Positions 19,658 through 29,675 of a DNA stretch of 64,000 bases are shown one piece after another (the stretch's first letter is position 1; each line of letters begins with the position of its first letter). A program made the position numbers and the translations under genes. This stretch comes from Bipolaris cookei (Eukaryota; Ascomycota; Dothideomycetes; Pleosporales; Pleosporaceae). The stretch lies in contig NRSV01000002.1 in assembly GCA_002286855.1 (NCBI GenBank), positions 34,178 through 98,177 of the forward strand. The letters run 5' to 3'. A model generated the notes under the pieces. The model saw only the letters and a list, made by a program, of their open reading frames with translations, was not told the DNA's origin and did no database searches.

Positions 19658-22470
19658 GATGGGAACGAGCGCAAAAAGAGTGAATTAACAGTCGGAAGAC
19701 GACGCTTGTATGTACTCAGTACCAGATTATGTATACTGAAGAAAATGCTAGTAACATAACTACATGGCTGTGCGGCTCACCTACAATTGCCGATGTTTTA
19801 CTCCGTAAGCCGGTACTTGCGCGTAACTTGGCTAGTTTCGGATAAATGTAGTCGGAGCTATTCCAGCGAGCATCGTGCGCGTATGAGAGCAGCGCATGTG
19901 GACCCCTTTCCTCACGAACAGGTTACTTTCCCGCTGTACAATGCAAGGATGCTGCCATAATAGGAAATCTCAGTAACACAGAATGATCTAACGATTACCC
20001 GCACCCCTTGCTAATGGCGATTCCTTCTTATGCACACCCCACAACAGGGTCTTCTCCATGTTCTTCCCTTTTCCCAGCACGTAATCGCGGCTAAACATAG
20101 CAGGGACATGGAGCGTGCCTCATTAATGAAACCTCATCTAGTCTCTTATATCAGCCTTCGTTTCACAAGACGACAAGAAGCGTCAAATGACGCAAAGGTT
20201 TCAACAGCAGATTAGTAATGGATGAGAGCAATAGATCAAGCACTGGCCTTTTCGCGCGCAGACACAACGTGGCAATACTCAGCTCAGATTATACGTACTG
20301 CGTAGATGGAAAGCGGCAACATTAGCTTAAACCCCGTGAAAACCTGCGATGAAGTCTAGGACACCAGTATTGATAATGCTTACCAAGATGATTAAGATAT
20401 TAAAGAATATTCGACATAGCCCCCAGCAAGGTACTTACCTACTACGTACATGGTCACTATAATGTCCGAGCTCTCGACTCGAAATCTACATACAACGCAA
20501 CAACCGTGAGCACATACCGGAAGGCATGGCATGACTAATAGCTAAGCATTACACAGCATGTCTAGCCAACCTTCTAAGATCGATTGTACTTGCTGATTAC
20601 TTAGTAGAAAGAGAGAGCTTTGTTTATGGAGTAAGTATCCGATGATGAGGTACAAGGGGGGAGAAACTGCCTGCGTACAGCCACGTCTCCTGGTCATGGG
20701 TGCCTGAACGTGAATTGCCGAGTCGACCGCCTCCATTGTATTATTATCTCCCGACAATGCTACCGAATAAGAAGAAGTGCCGACATTGCGCCACATACTG
20801 CTCGATAGTAGAATACCACTATCTGAGGTTGTATGAAGACACAGGAGTGAAACGCTGAATAATTATGATGGCTACCGTGCAAGCATAAGCTTTGCAAATT
20901 CGCCCGTGGCGGCCATGTTATTCTATGTCGACAAATCATCGAAAGCACCTTTAAGCGAGATTTTCGGCACCCTGCAAAACTACCGCGGAGGGCCATTTAT
21001 GCTATAGTATACCCTCTGGGTGTTTATATTAATGTAAGCGCTAAGATAGGAAGGGAATGCACCACCTCCAAGGCGCACGAAAAAGGGCCAATAGCCGAGA
21101 TAGTGTTACCCGCCAGATGTGGAGAAAGTATCAGCCCCTCATAGCTGATAGCCCGGGCATGCGGAACGCATCTAGATACGCGGCTTCTCCTAGTTCCCGT
21201 TGTCGTTCACGGGATCCTTGAGATAACGCCAGCAGGCTCGACTTACACAGTAAATACACGAGTCGAATATCAGCAGTTTATGGTGTACCATTACATGCCA
21301 GCGATTATGGTATTCGAGATGATGAGCCTGCCGAGAAAGGTGTCAATCGTCCGTTGATTTGTCCTTGACACACAAATAAGGTTTCTCACTGTTAAACTGT
21401 ATCAACTGAATGCCGGAGGATGATTCAGTGACGTTGATATCTTATGGGCTGGTCGAGTCTGCTTACTTTGACTGTCACTTCTTGCAGCGCCTAAAACAGA
21501 CTTTCGTGTTCTCAAACATGACAATCTGTAGTTTCATCTAAGTCGCTGACCCGAGTATCGGCCGCCACAGCAATAGCCGTTGTCAAGCAGCTTGCATAGA
21601 TTGACGTGGATGGTGGAGCAAAGAGTAGTCAACTTGTCTTCGTACAAGGTGCCGAACTATGGATGCATTACCCGTCCTGGTCAGGCGCTCAGAGCTTCGA
21701 TTCCCCACATCTTGATCGCCTACATATATTTTCTCCGAGTACTACTTGCACGAAGAAATTTCAAGTGGAGTCTCATCCCCATTACATTGGCTAACCACGC
21801 GTGTAGTATACCTTTCTCTATGTAAGTATATAGTTCAGCATTGGTACTAGCCGTTCACAGTCGAAGCAATGACGCAAATGGCTCTCCAACATTTCACCTA
21901 AAACAGGTACAACTCCATTTGGACACTTGGCTAGCGAACGGTGATATTTCGGACAGGGTTGGGAAACATTAAACACCCAGTCGCGTGGCAATGTCAATCA
22001 ACTACTGCGGGTCATATTCTAGGTTTAATTGTTGCTGCCTTCTCAACCGCCGAATCGTTTCCCTTGCTGCATGCCATCATGCGCGTTTTCGAACGCGGTC
22101 TGGAAGTCTCCCTGACCGAAGCGCAGGTTTGCCGGTTGATCTGATACTCGAATTAACAAGTACTACGTAGGTATTTTACAAAGGTGAACATGACAAGGAG
22201 CATGTTGAATGGGCTCTGTGGCTAGCTAGCATAAGCGTGGACCAGGTGCAAATAGCAAGGTACGAAGCATGTGCGCGCGGGACTAAAGAGGGTTTGCACG
22301 AATGCAGGAGTGTTGCTAAAAGACAGGTGTGTAGGGTATTCAGAATTCTTTCCCATCTACGTGCGTACAAGGTACTCTTCTTATGCTCTCTACTTCGGTC
22401 CTATTATAGGGGTTGCCCTCTGCCGTGTGCAGAGCAGAGCTTCCGAGCCATCCGACAGCTGAAAACCTTA
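19658..22470. other. 2.8-kb non-coding stretch
   Basis: This begins with the promoter side of the GMC gene. Short frames occur on both strands but none shows a recognisable domain, a start in good context or exon-like continuity. I see no terminal repeats with TA flanks, so if it is transposon-derived it is too decayed to recognise. Confidence 0.45.
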
Positions 22471-22474
22471 CCAA

Positions 22475-22508
22475 GGTGGACGGCGCAATGGGCCGGACGG
22501 CGTAATGG
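22475..22508 (+). repeat. Two tandem 17-bp units, 3' end of element I
   Basis: GGTGGACGGCGCAATGG (22475-22491) and GCCGGACGGCGTAATGG (22492-22508). Confidence 0.85.
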
Positions 22509-22689
22509 GCCATCTAGAACACCAAAACAGCCCTGCAACTTAAGGCTGTAAAGCCACACTAAATAGTTATTGTCGCGACAATTCTTAGTGGTGAGGTCAA
22601 TAGGCCTTGATATATATGTATAGCTATAGAAATCGAGATGGAGTTCTAATTGCGTGGCCGCAACGCGAGGTTGGAGGTGGTGAGCCTGC

Positions 22690-24172
22690 AGGGCCACCCT
22701 GAGGCTCTTCATTACCTTGAGGCCTCGCGATAGGCCTTTTTTTCGAATAGCCTTCGTAGGAACCTTGAAGCTCCTCCTCTTACTCTTTTGAGAAGTTTTT
22801 ATAGCTTTTTGAGGTTGTCGTGCAGCCTTGCGAGCTGCGATTCTCGAGGCCTTTTCAATAGCTTTCTCCTTCTCCTTCTGCCTTGTTAGACTTACTGCAA
22901 GCTTCGCCTGATACCTCTGCTCCTTCTCTCTCACTCTCACCTGCTTTGACTCCTCAAGTTGCCTTATAATATCAGATTTTCTGAGTTGTAGCTCCTCCTG
23001 GAGTCGCAGGCGATCGCGCGCCTCCTTTACCTTTCTCAGAGACCAGAATACAACTCCACCGTGATACTCCTCAGCCTTCTGTAGAGGCAGAGGCTTCCGC
23101 CGTTTCCTGCGTAGTTTCTCATTAGTTAGGGCTTCTCGTAGGCCCTCAACCTCATGCTCAAGGAGCGTTTTTGAGGTCGAGATTCGGTGGAAGGCTTGGC
23201 TGAGCTTTTGAGCTCGCCTGTCTGCTCGATCCTTCACCACCTCACGCAGGAGGGGTTCAGTTTTCCTCGAATTAGAGGCACTAAGATCTGAGGAGTCACT
23301 ACCACTAGTAGGATTAGATATATCGAAGTGCTGAAGGATTATTTCTTGGTTGAAGAGTGAGAGGCCTTTAGCCTCGAAGGAGTTGAGGATAGTTTTTCTC
23401 CTTAAAGAAGGCCTGCCAGGCAGCCTGGAATAGAGGTAAGAAGTCCCTCTTACTCATTGAAGTGAAACCTTGGCTCCTATCTATGAAAGCAGAAACTTCA
23501 TTTGAGTACGCTGCTGAGAGAGGCTTGAACATGCAGACGTCAAGAGGCTGTATCGTGTGGGTTGAGTGAGGAGGATATACTGCGAGGAGGATCTTATTCT
23601 GATCACAATACTTAATAAAATCCANGAAGTCCCTCTTACTCATTGAAGTGAAACCTTGGCTCCTATCTATGAAAGCAGAAACTTCATTTGAGTACGCTGC
23701 TGAGAGAGGCTTGAACATGCAGACGTCAAGAGGCTGTATCGTGTGGGTTGAGTGAGGAGGGTATACTGCGAGGAGGATCTTATTCTGATCACAATACTTA
23801 ATAAAATCCATAGTAAGGTGAGATTCGTGGCCGTCAAGGATGAGTAATCGATAGGAGGAGCGAGCCTTTGCTTTTGTACTGCGATCGAACACCTGCTGAA
23901 GCCACGCGAGGCCTATCTCATTGTTTGTCCAGCCAGAAGGTGATGAAGATACTCGAATTTGGTATGTCTCTGGATCGAGGGCCTGCAGCCAGGTGTCCTG
24001 TATCGATCCTGAGGCTGATTGATACACGAGGGCAGGCTCGAGGTGAGATCCATCAGCGCAGATACAGACTAGTAGCGTTATCCACTCTCGCGATCCATCC
24101 TGAATAGTACTCCTTGTCTTTCCCTTCCCATACAAAGGTCTATCAAAGATCCTCTTTGATCTACCTATTACT
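22690..24172 (-). pseudogene. Transposase pseudogene of element I, with assembly duplication
   Basis: The frame from 24172 includes the mid-DDE region with ILDGHESH and IQPLDV, followed after a frame break (about 23368) by a coiled-coil tail in the frame starting at 23240, containing EEYHGGVVFWSLRK and long Lys/Arg/Glu runs. The first Asp motif is lost by truncation. A 185-bp stretch covering the second and third motifs is present twice around the N at 23625, so the real sequence is probably one copy shorter. Confidence 0.7.
23440..23810. repeat. 185-bp direct duplication around an undetermined base
   Basis: Bases 23440-23624 and 23626-23810 are the same apart from about one substitution (GGATATAC versus GGGTATAC), separated by a single N at 23625. 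This looks like two contig ends that overlap but were joined with an N instead of being merged. Confidence 0.9.
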
Positions 24173-24194
24173 ATTATTATTATTATTATTATTA
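24169..24194. repeat. ATT trinucleotide run at the left edge of element E
   Basis: An ATT run lies between the truncated end of element I and the left end of E. TTATTA also follows the right end of E, so E appears to have inserted into the run. Confidence 0.85.
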
Positions 24195-25276
24195 ACGTAA
24201 AGCACCACCGAGAGGGCCACTTTTTCTTGGCATTGCGAACTTCATATACAAAACACTATGCATCAACAACATAAGGATTTTCTAACTCAACTAGAAGGCA
24301 GAATTATTCTAGCTCTTCAGACCTTTCGTACAGGCCAATTTAAGACTATCCGATGCGCTGCTGCTGCCTATAATATACCTTTTCGGCGCCTTTCTGATCG
24401 GCTTAACAAAATTACTTTTTGGCCTCAAGTAACCCCAAACTGCCGCGAGCTTACTATAGCTAAAGAGCAGACAATCTCACGGTATATTGTTTACCTAGAA
24501 TCGCGAGGAATTGCCCCCCAACTGTGTGAGGTAGCAGATATGGTAGAGAAACTACTGCGCGTACGAGGTGGTCAGCTTTTGGTCAAGAACTAACCAAAGC
24601 AATTCGTATCACGTTCAGACGAGCTCAGAACAGCCTTCAATAGGGAAAATGACCGCCATAGAATACAGCAAGAGGATCCAGAGGGTATTAAAGTGTGGTT
24701 CGAGCTCATACGACAGACAATTGAGAAGTATGGGGTATCTTCAGATTACATCCATAACTTTGATGAAACTGGCTTTCAGATGGGTGTAATTGGATCAATT
24801 AAGGTTGTCACAGGTTCAGAACGTCGTACGAGACCTACTCTTGTTCAGCCAGGCAATCGCGAGTGGGTTACTGTCATCCAGAGCCTCTGCGATGCGGGAT
24901 ACGCTACCCCACCATTCATCATCCACAAAGGACGCGTCCACATCTCTGCATGATACGAAGAAGCAAATACACAGTACTATTGTCTGCTCTTTAGCTATAG
25001 TAAGCTCGCGGCAGTTTGGGGTTATTTGAGGCCAAAAAGTAATTTTGTTAAGCCGATCAGAAAGGCGCCGAAAAGGTATATTATAGGCAGCAGCAGCGCA
25101 TCGGATAGTCTTAAATTGGCCTGTACGAAAGGTCTGAAGAGCTAGAATAATTCTGCCTTCTAGTTGAGTTAGAAAATCCTTATGTTGTTGATGCATAGTG
25201 TTTTGTATATGAAGTTCGCAATGCCAAGAAAAAGTGGCCCGCTCGATAGGGTGGCCCTCTTGATGGTGGAATACGT
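24195..25276. mobile_element. Element E: foldback (snapback) transposon derivative
   Basis: The ends are ACGT next to TA (24193-24194 and 25277-25278). The outer ~280 bp on each side are nearly identical in inverted orientation (about 24195-24480 and 24980-25276): both encode, pointing inward, the same N-terminal helix-turn-helix starting MHQQHKDFLTQ. The centre (about 24480-24955) encodes on the plus strand the end of the DNA-binding region and the first catalytic motif (HNFDETGFQMG). The rest of the catalytic domain is absent. The right end still has the doubled 17-bp unit typical of 3' ends, so the inverted arm seems to have joined inside the terminal repeat. Non-autonomous. Confidence 0.85.
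25235..25268 (-). repeat. Two tandem 17-bp units, right end of element E
   Basis: TGGCCCGCTCGATAGGG (25235-25251) and TGGCCCTCTTGATGGTG (25252-25268). The left end has one unit. Confidence 0.8.
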
Positions 25277-25294
25277 TATTATTAACGTGGTTCA

Positions 25295-25328
25295 CAAGCG
25301 AGCGAGCACCCCAAGCGAGTGGCCACCT
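25295..25328 (+). repeat. Two tandem 17-bp units, 3' end of element K
   Basis: CAAGCGAGCGAGCACCC (25295-25311) and CAAGCGAGTGGCCACCT (25312-25328). Confidence 0.75.
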
Positions 25329-25403
25329 CCCCACCAGCGCGTCGACGTCGACACCTTATCACGCACTTTTATCACAGTCAATAAACTATCGTGATATACC
25401 AAA

Positions 25404-26317
25404 TTAATTATCAGAATCGCTACAATCACTTGCACTATCTATCTCAACTGCGCAGGTACGAACGTTATGTCCAGTCTGCTTGCAACGCCCGCACCGCCTC
25501 TCTCGTCGCACCCTCTTCGACGCACTCTCACCATCACCACAACTACTACCCGCCTGTTCAGCTAATGCTTCTTGTATCTCGCCTACATTAAGAGTCTCTT
25601 CTGTCCGCAAGTATCGACGCTTGCGGCTCTTACGCTTGTTTGATTCGTCTAGAGCCTCTTGAAGAGTAGCCGGCGACCCGACGCGTCCACGCCTTGGATC
25701 ACAGTAACCCACTCACGGTTGCCTGGCTGTATCTGCTTCTTTTTTCCATATACTCCCGAGTCTGTGATAACTAACTGTGATAAAATCTTGCCCATCACAA
25801 AGCCAGTTTCGTCAAAGTTGTAGATATCATCGTCCACAATACCCCACTTCTGTTTCGTCGCCTTAACTAGATCAAACCAGCGATGGATAGTCGCTGGGTC
25901 CTCGCAGGTAGCTCGCTAGCAATCATAAAGACAGCTCCAGGGCGTACAGAGCTCAGGAGTTCGCTTGACAAAGTTGTCAACCCAGTTCTTGCTAACAGGG
26001 TTACTATCCCGCTCATGCAGGGGTTTATCAGTCATTGCTCGGACGTCAGCCTTTGTAGGCGCAAATCCTCGCGCAGACTTCTTAAGAATACGCTCAAGTA
26101 TAGCCTCCTCTTCTAGATTATTTAGGCGCTTCAAATTCGCTCCGGAGTCGAGTCGGGAGCGCTTTCCAGCGCGTCGGTCAGACAAAGTTCTTTGAGGCAC
26201 GTTATAGAAAGTGGTAGCATATTTTTGGCTTTGAATACGTTGCAATTGGATATCAAAAAGAGCAAGCTGAAGATCTGATTCAAGATAGGTTGATGGATAA
26301 TTGCGTCGTTGAGACAT
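25404..26317 (-). pseudogene. Deleted transposase of element K
   Basis: ATG 26317 starts MSQRRNYPSTY, clearly related to the start of J's protein. The helix-turn-helix region reads to 25916, then IYNFDETGFVMGK retains the Asp that J lacks. After VTVIQGVDASG the sequence jumps to the C-terminal basic region and CCHC knuckle (CGRCKQTGHNVRTC, ending near 25404). The second and third catalytic motifs are gone and frames change at about 25916 and 25650. Confidence 0.75.
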
Positions 26318-26381
26318 AACGCGTTGTAGTGTCGACGTTGACGCACTGATGGGGCGCGAGCGATTCGCTTGTGAACCACGT

Positions 26382-29300
26382 TGTGTATAACAACATATTG
26401 ATACAAAAGTAGTGATCTTATTTAGTTTGTCGTCACTGCTTCATGTCTCACGATGACCTTATAACGTTCTGAGGTTGTCATGACTCAATGACATCGACCA
26501 AACTTCGTCAGGATGAGCCATACTGCAAGGGATCCTCGTACATCAATAGCAACCCAGATAGCCCATGGACGTGAGGATCGTGAGACAAGCTGTGCAGGAT
26601 CCAAGTCACTAAGTTAGAAGACCTCGATGATCGTGGCCACCACGGGGTTTCTTCGTCATCGAATTTTGGTGAACGAGTAGCTGCAGCAATTCATTGAGTG
26701 TGGCTTGGAACTAAATTGAACTTCTATTGAATAGTAATGCCAATATTCTCGGGCAATGGGAAATTATCCTCACTTAGTCGCAATTCCAGTCGTCACTCCT
26801 CCTATTGGCAGAACTTGGGTAATGCCATATCGTGAGATTGATCAGGTGCACTAATTTAGTTGTCTTTGCAGAATATCTAAGCCCGAGCGACAACATTCAA
26901 AGCAGGTTTTCGTATTCATAAGCGGTTGAAAGAGCTGAAGGTAGCAGTGGCGGAAACCCTGAAATTGGTTGCTTGTAGACAGATCTGGAAGATTAGAATA
27001 AAAAACAGTAAAAAGAGATGGCCAAGGGTCGCATGAGATGTCTAGTCGTCTTGGTATCCTGTATTTGCAATGTTGTTCCACCGGCTGAATATATGCTGGC
27101 TCGCTTGGCTGCAGACGCTCACAAGAAATGGGTACACCCGCTGCAGGTGTCTGCAGAAATACGAGGAGCTGAACACGAAGTCGCATGTTCCTGAGCCTGC
27201 AACAATTAGCGTAGTATTTACTCCCGGAAATCGGTGACTTATGTGAAAAAGAGTGGCCGTCCCGAAAGACAGCCAAATGAACCACCCATAATACCCCTCA
27301 CTACGTCCTTCTATTTCCACACCAATGGCTATGCTGAGTGGTGCCTTGAAGGGTGTATTGCTGCTCTGTCCCATGCAGAAACTTGACGACATTACGAAAG
27401 AGAGTGACAGGATGACTAGAAAGCAAAGTCGGTAGAACGAAGGGGCCTGCAAGGCGGCTCCAGGCGACAGGGACGGACAGGTCTAGACCTTGAGCCTCAC
27501 TCTTGAGAGGCCCCGTCTCTGAAGTCTGACATGAGAAGCGATGCAATGTGGCTTCCGATGTTTCGCCGCTTTGCTGTAACCAGTTTACAATCTCTTCGCT
27601 TAGTCGCCTTGAGATTAGTCTCATGCCACACAACGGAATTCAATATACACCCCAAGAAACAAAACTCGCAAGAACCATGGCACTTCCAGGGAAGCCGCCG
27701 TCACGTCTTCAAGGCTGCTGGGTTCGCTCCATTGCAACAGGACCATCTTCCTCATGATTCAAAACTCGTTGATCACAAGATCCTAATCGAATAGCACAAC
27801 GGACACGAAACTGCCTTCTGTTGAATTGATCTTCGCTGGTTGCTATGCCAGGAAGCTTCTCTCTGTTTGTGATTGCATGACTCTCGGAGACTAGTCTTTG
27901 TTGCCGCTTCGTTTTCATTCGCCTGGTGACGAAGGGCATTATGATACGGACAAAGGACATCCTCAAAAACCGTATTTCTGATCGTAACAGTCAAAAGCAG
28001 TGTTCGACCGAAAGGGCAAACGCTCGTCGATGCCGACACACGCTGAACGTGCATGTTGACGATTAACGCGACTGGCCAGATATCGCTGTGGAACGACTAG
28101 TGTCTAGAAACTTGCATCGTGACACAGGCTCCGTGATGTTGCACACAAAATGAGAGTGTAAAGAAGTAATCGGGATTTTCATCCCTGTAGAAGAGATGCA
28201 CGAACATCTTCATCGCTAAGCACTACTAGCCTGCTCGATTCAAGTTATCGCACAGTGCAAGCGTTGCGAACCTGGCCCAATACCCGTACGTCCATCAAAC
28301 AATCAGATATGAGCTTCAAGACATCAGATCCGGAGCGGGGCGGTTCGCCGATGATGATGATATCTGCCTGAGACGCAGAGACCTCGCTGGGCTTTCGCCT
28401 TTCTGACGAGTGGATCTCAGCGCCGACCGAAGCCAGAACAGGCTGATACATCTGTGTGTCAGGCTCGACGAAAGTCAAACCGCGCTCTTCTTCTGCCTAT
28501 TCGCTACTTGCTTGATGCGTGATAAGGACGTTGTGATTGTTGGAGCCTGGCGTGGCAACTTCGGTACGAGTCCTAGAAACGAGCAGCCCATGCGCAAGCG
28601 GAATTCAAGAGCCCAGCGTCAGTCCCCAGCCGGGGTGGCGGACATCTCCCATCACTTCTCTTTCTCTTGCCAATTGCTGTTTCATCGTGAAGCTATCTGT
28701 TGTGGCCAGAGTCTGTTGCACGGATGAGATGCCGACGTGGTTCTCGAATGAGAACTTTAACGCCTCGACAGGCACATGTCATCTCATTTTGAGCTGTTCA
28801 CTCCCGTACCTCGACTCTTCTTTTTGCGCCGAGCCTGACTAGTCCACAAGTGAGCTGTCTAGCAGGGGCTAATTGGAAGGTCGGCGACATGACCGCGATA
28901 CTCTTCGTCCAGCGCAAAGGCTGGAACGAATACCAATATATGGATAGGGTTAAGATCCGAGCCTGCCTCCCTCACCCACAACCTCGATGCTAACAGCAAG
29001 GCGCGCAAGCCGACATGCAAGTAACCCATTGAGACCATGCCAAGAGGCTCGGGTGTGTGTCGATCGCGCAAGTAGGTGAGGCGCGGACAAACCGTATTCC
29101 AGATGGAAGACAGGCGTCGGGAACTATGGGGAAGGTGGCATGCGTGATACTTGCAAGTTGAGAGAAGAAATCGGATCAGAGAAGGGCGTTACGCGGCCGT
29201 CCCGCTATCATCGACATGGTCAGATCTGGTTGAAGAGCGCGTGTAAGAATCCAAGTCCGGTCGTATTGCAATAGAGCGTAGCGGCCGTTTGATTGGAGGC

Positions 29301-29675
29301 GGACGCCGTGTAGTGATGAAGCAGTTGAGGTGTTGGTTGTTGGAATCGTACCCCGCTGGACAAAGGGGAACGACGCGTTGCTAAATGCCGAGAGATCGCG
29401 TCAAAGCGGCGCTAGCACGTGACTACATACTCTCTTCCCTGACTAATCACTGCCATCGCTGTTTGAATCTGCTCACCAATCTTTGCATTGTAGTCACATA
29501 TGCTGAAAATTGCAATCCAAAGTCCAAAATTACCCAGGTATTCCGTGCTCTTAAAAGACGCTTATCCGAACAAGACTATCAAAAATCAGACCCGGTGCGA
29601 CATACGCAAGATTGCTTGCCGCCAATAAGTGGTGCTGGCACTACCATCAGTCGACTTGAGGCGAAATCACTCACC
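26382..29675. other. Gene-poor transition region
   Basis: Only short frames without recognisable domains are present on either strand. A minus-strand stretch about 27.0-27.6 kb has hydrophobic segments but no consistent ATG start or exon chain. The part after about 29.2 kb is likely the 5' flank of the next gene. I cannot assign a function to this region. Confidence 0.45.

Larger units (their letters stand above)
22471..24172 (-). mobile_element. Element I: 5'-truncated pogo-type transposon
   Basis: The left (3') end is CCAAGGTGG after TA 22469-22470 with two tandem 17-bp units. The right side ends within the transposase (RSKRIFDRP) at an ATT microsatellite, where element E begins. The transposase N-terminus and 5' terminal repeat are missing. 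It is related to F, G and H by TIR and coding sequence. Confidence 0.8.
25285..26381 (-). mobile_element. Element K: internal-deletion derivative of a J-like transposon
   Basis: The ends start ACGTGGTTCACAAGCGA on both sides. The left is preceded by TA (25283-25284); the right is followed by TG instead of TA. It lies 8 bp from element E. Measured to a shared inner landmark (GTCGACGTCGAC-like), the 3' end is 17 bp longer than the 5' end. Length 1097 bp versus 1824 bp for J, the difference being a central deletion. Confidence 0.8.

Noticed and set aside
27042..27633. Minus-strand frames with hydrophobic segments (FYRLCFLVILSLSFVMSSSF; GWFIWLSFGTATLF)
   Set aside because: They might be exons of a membrane protein, but the frame at 27452 starts with TTG and I could not join exons convincingly.
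29385..29675. 97-codon N-terminal extension of the Rtp1-like protein
   Set aside because: The upstream part has no helical-repeat character, and ATG 29676 has a much better context and begins the helical protein. It is more likely 5' untranslated sequence.
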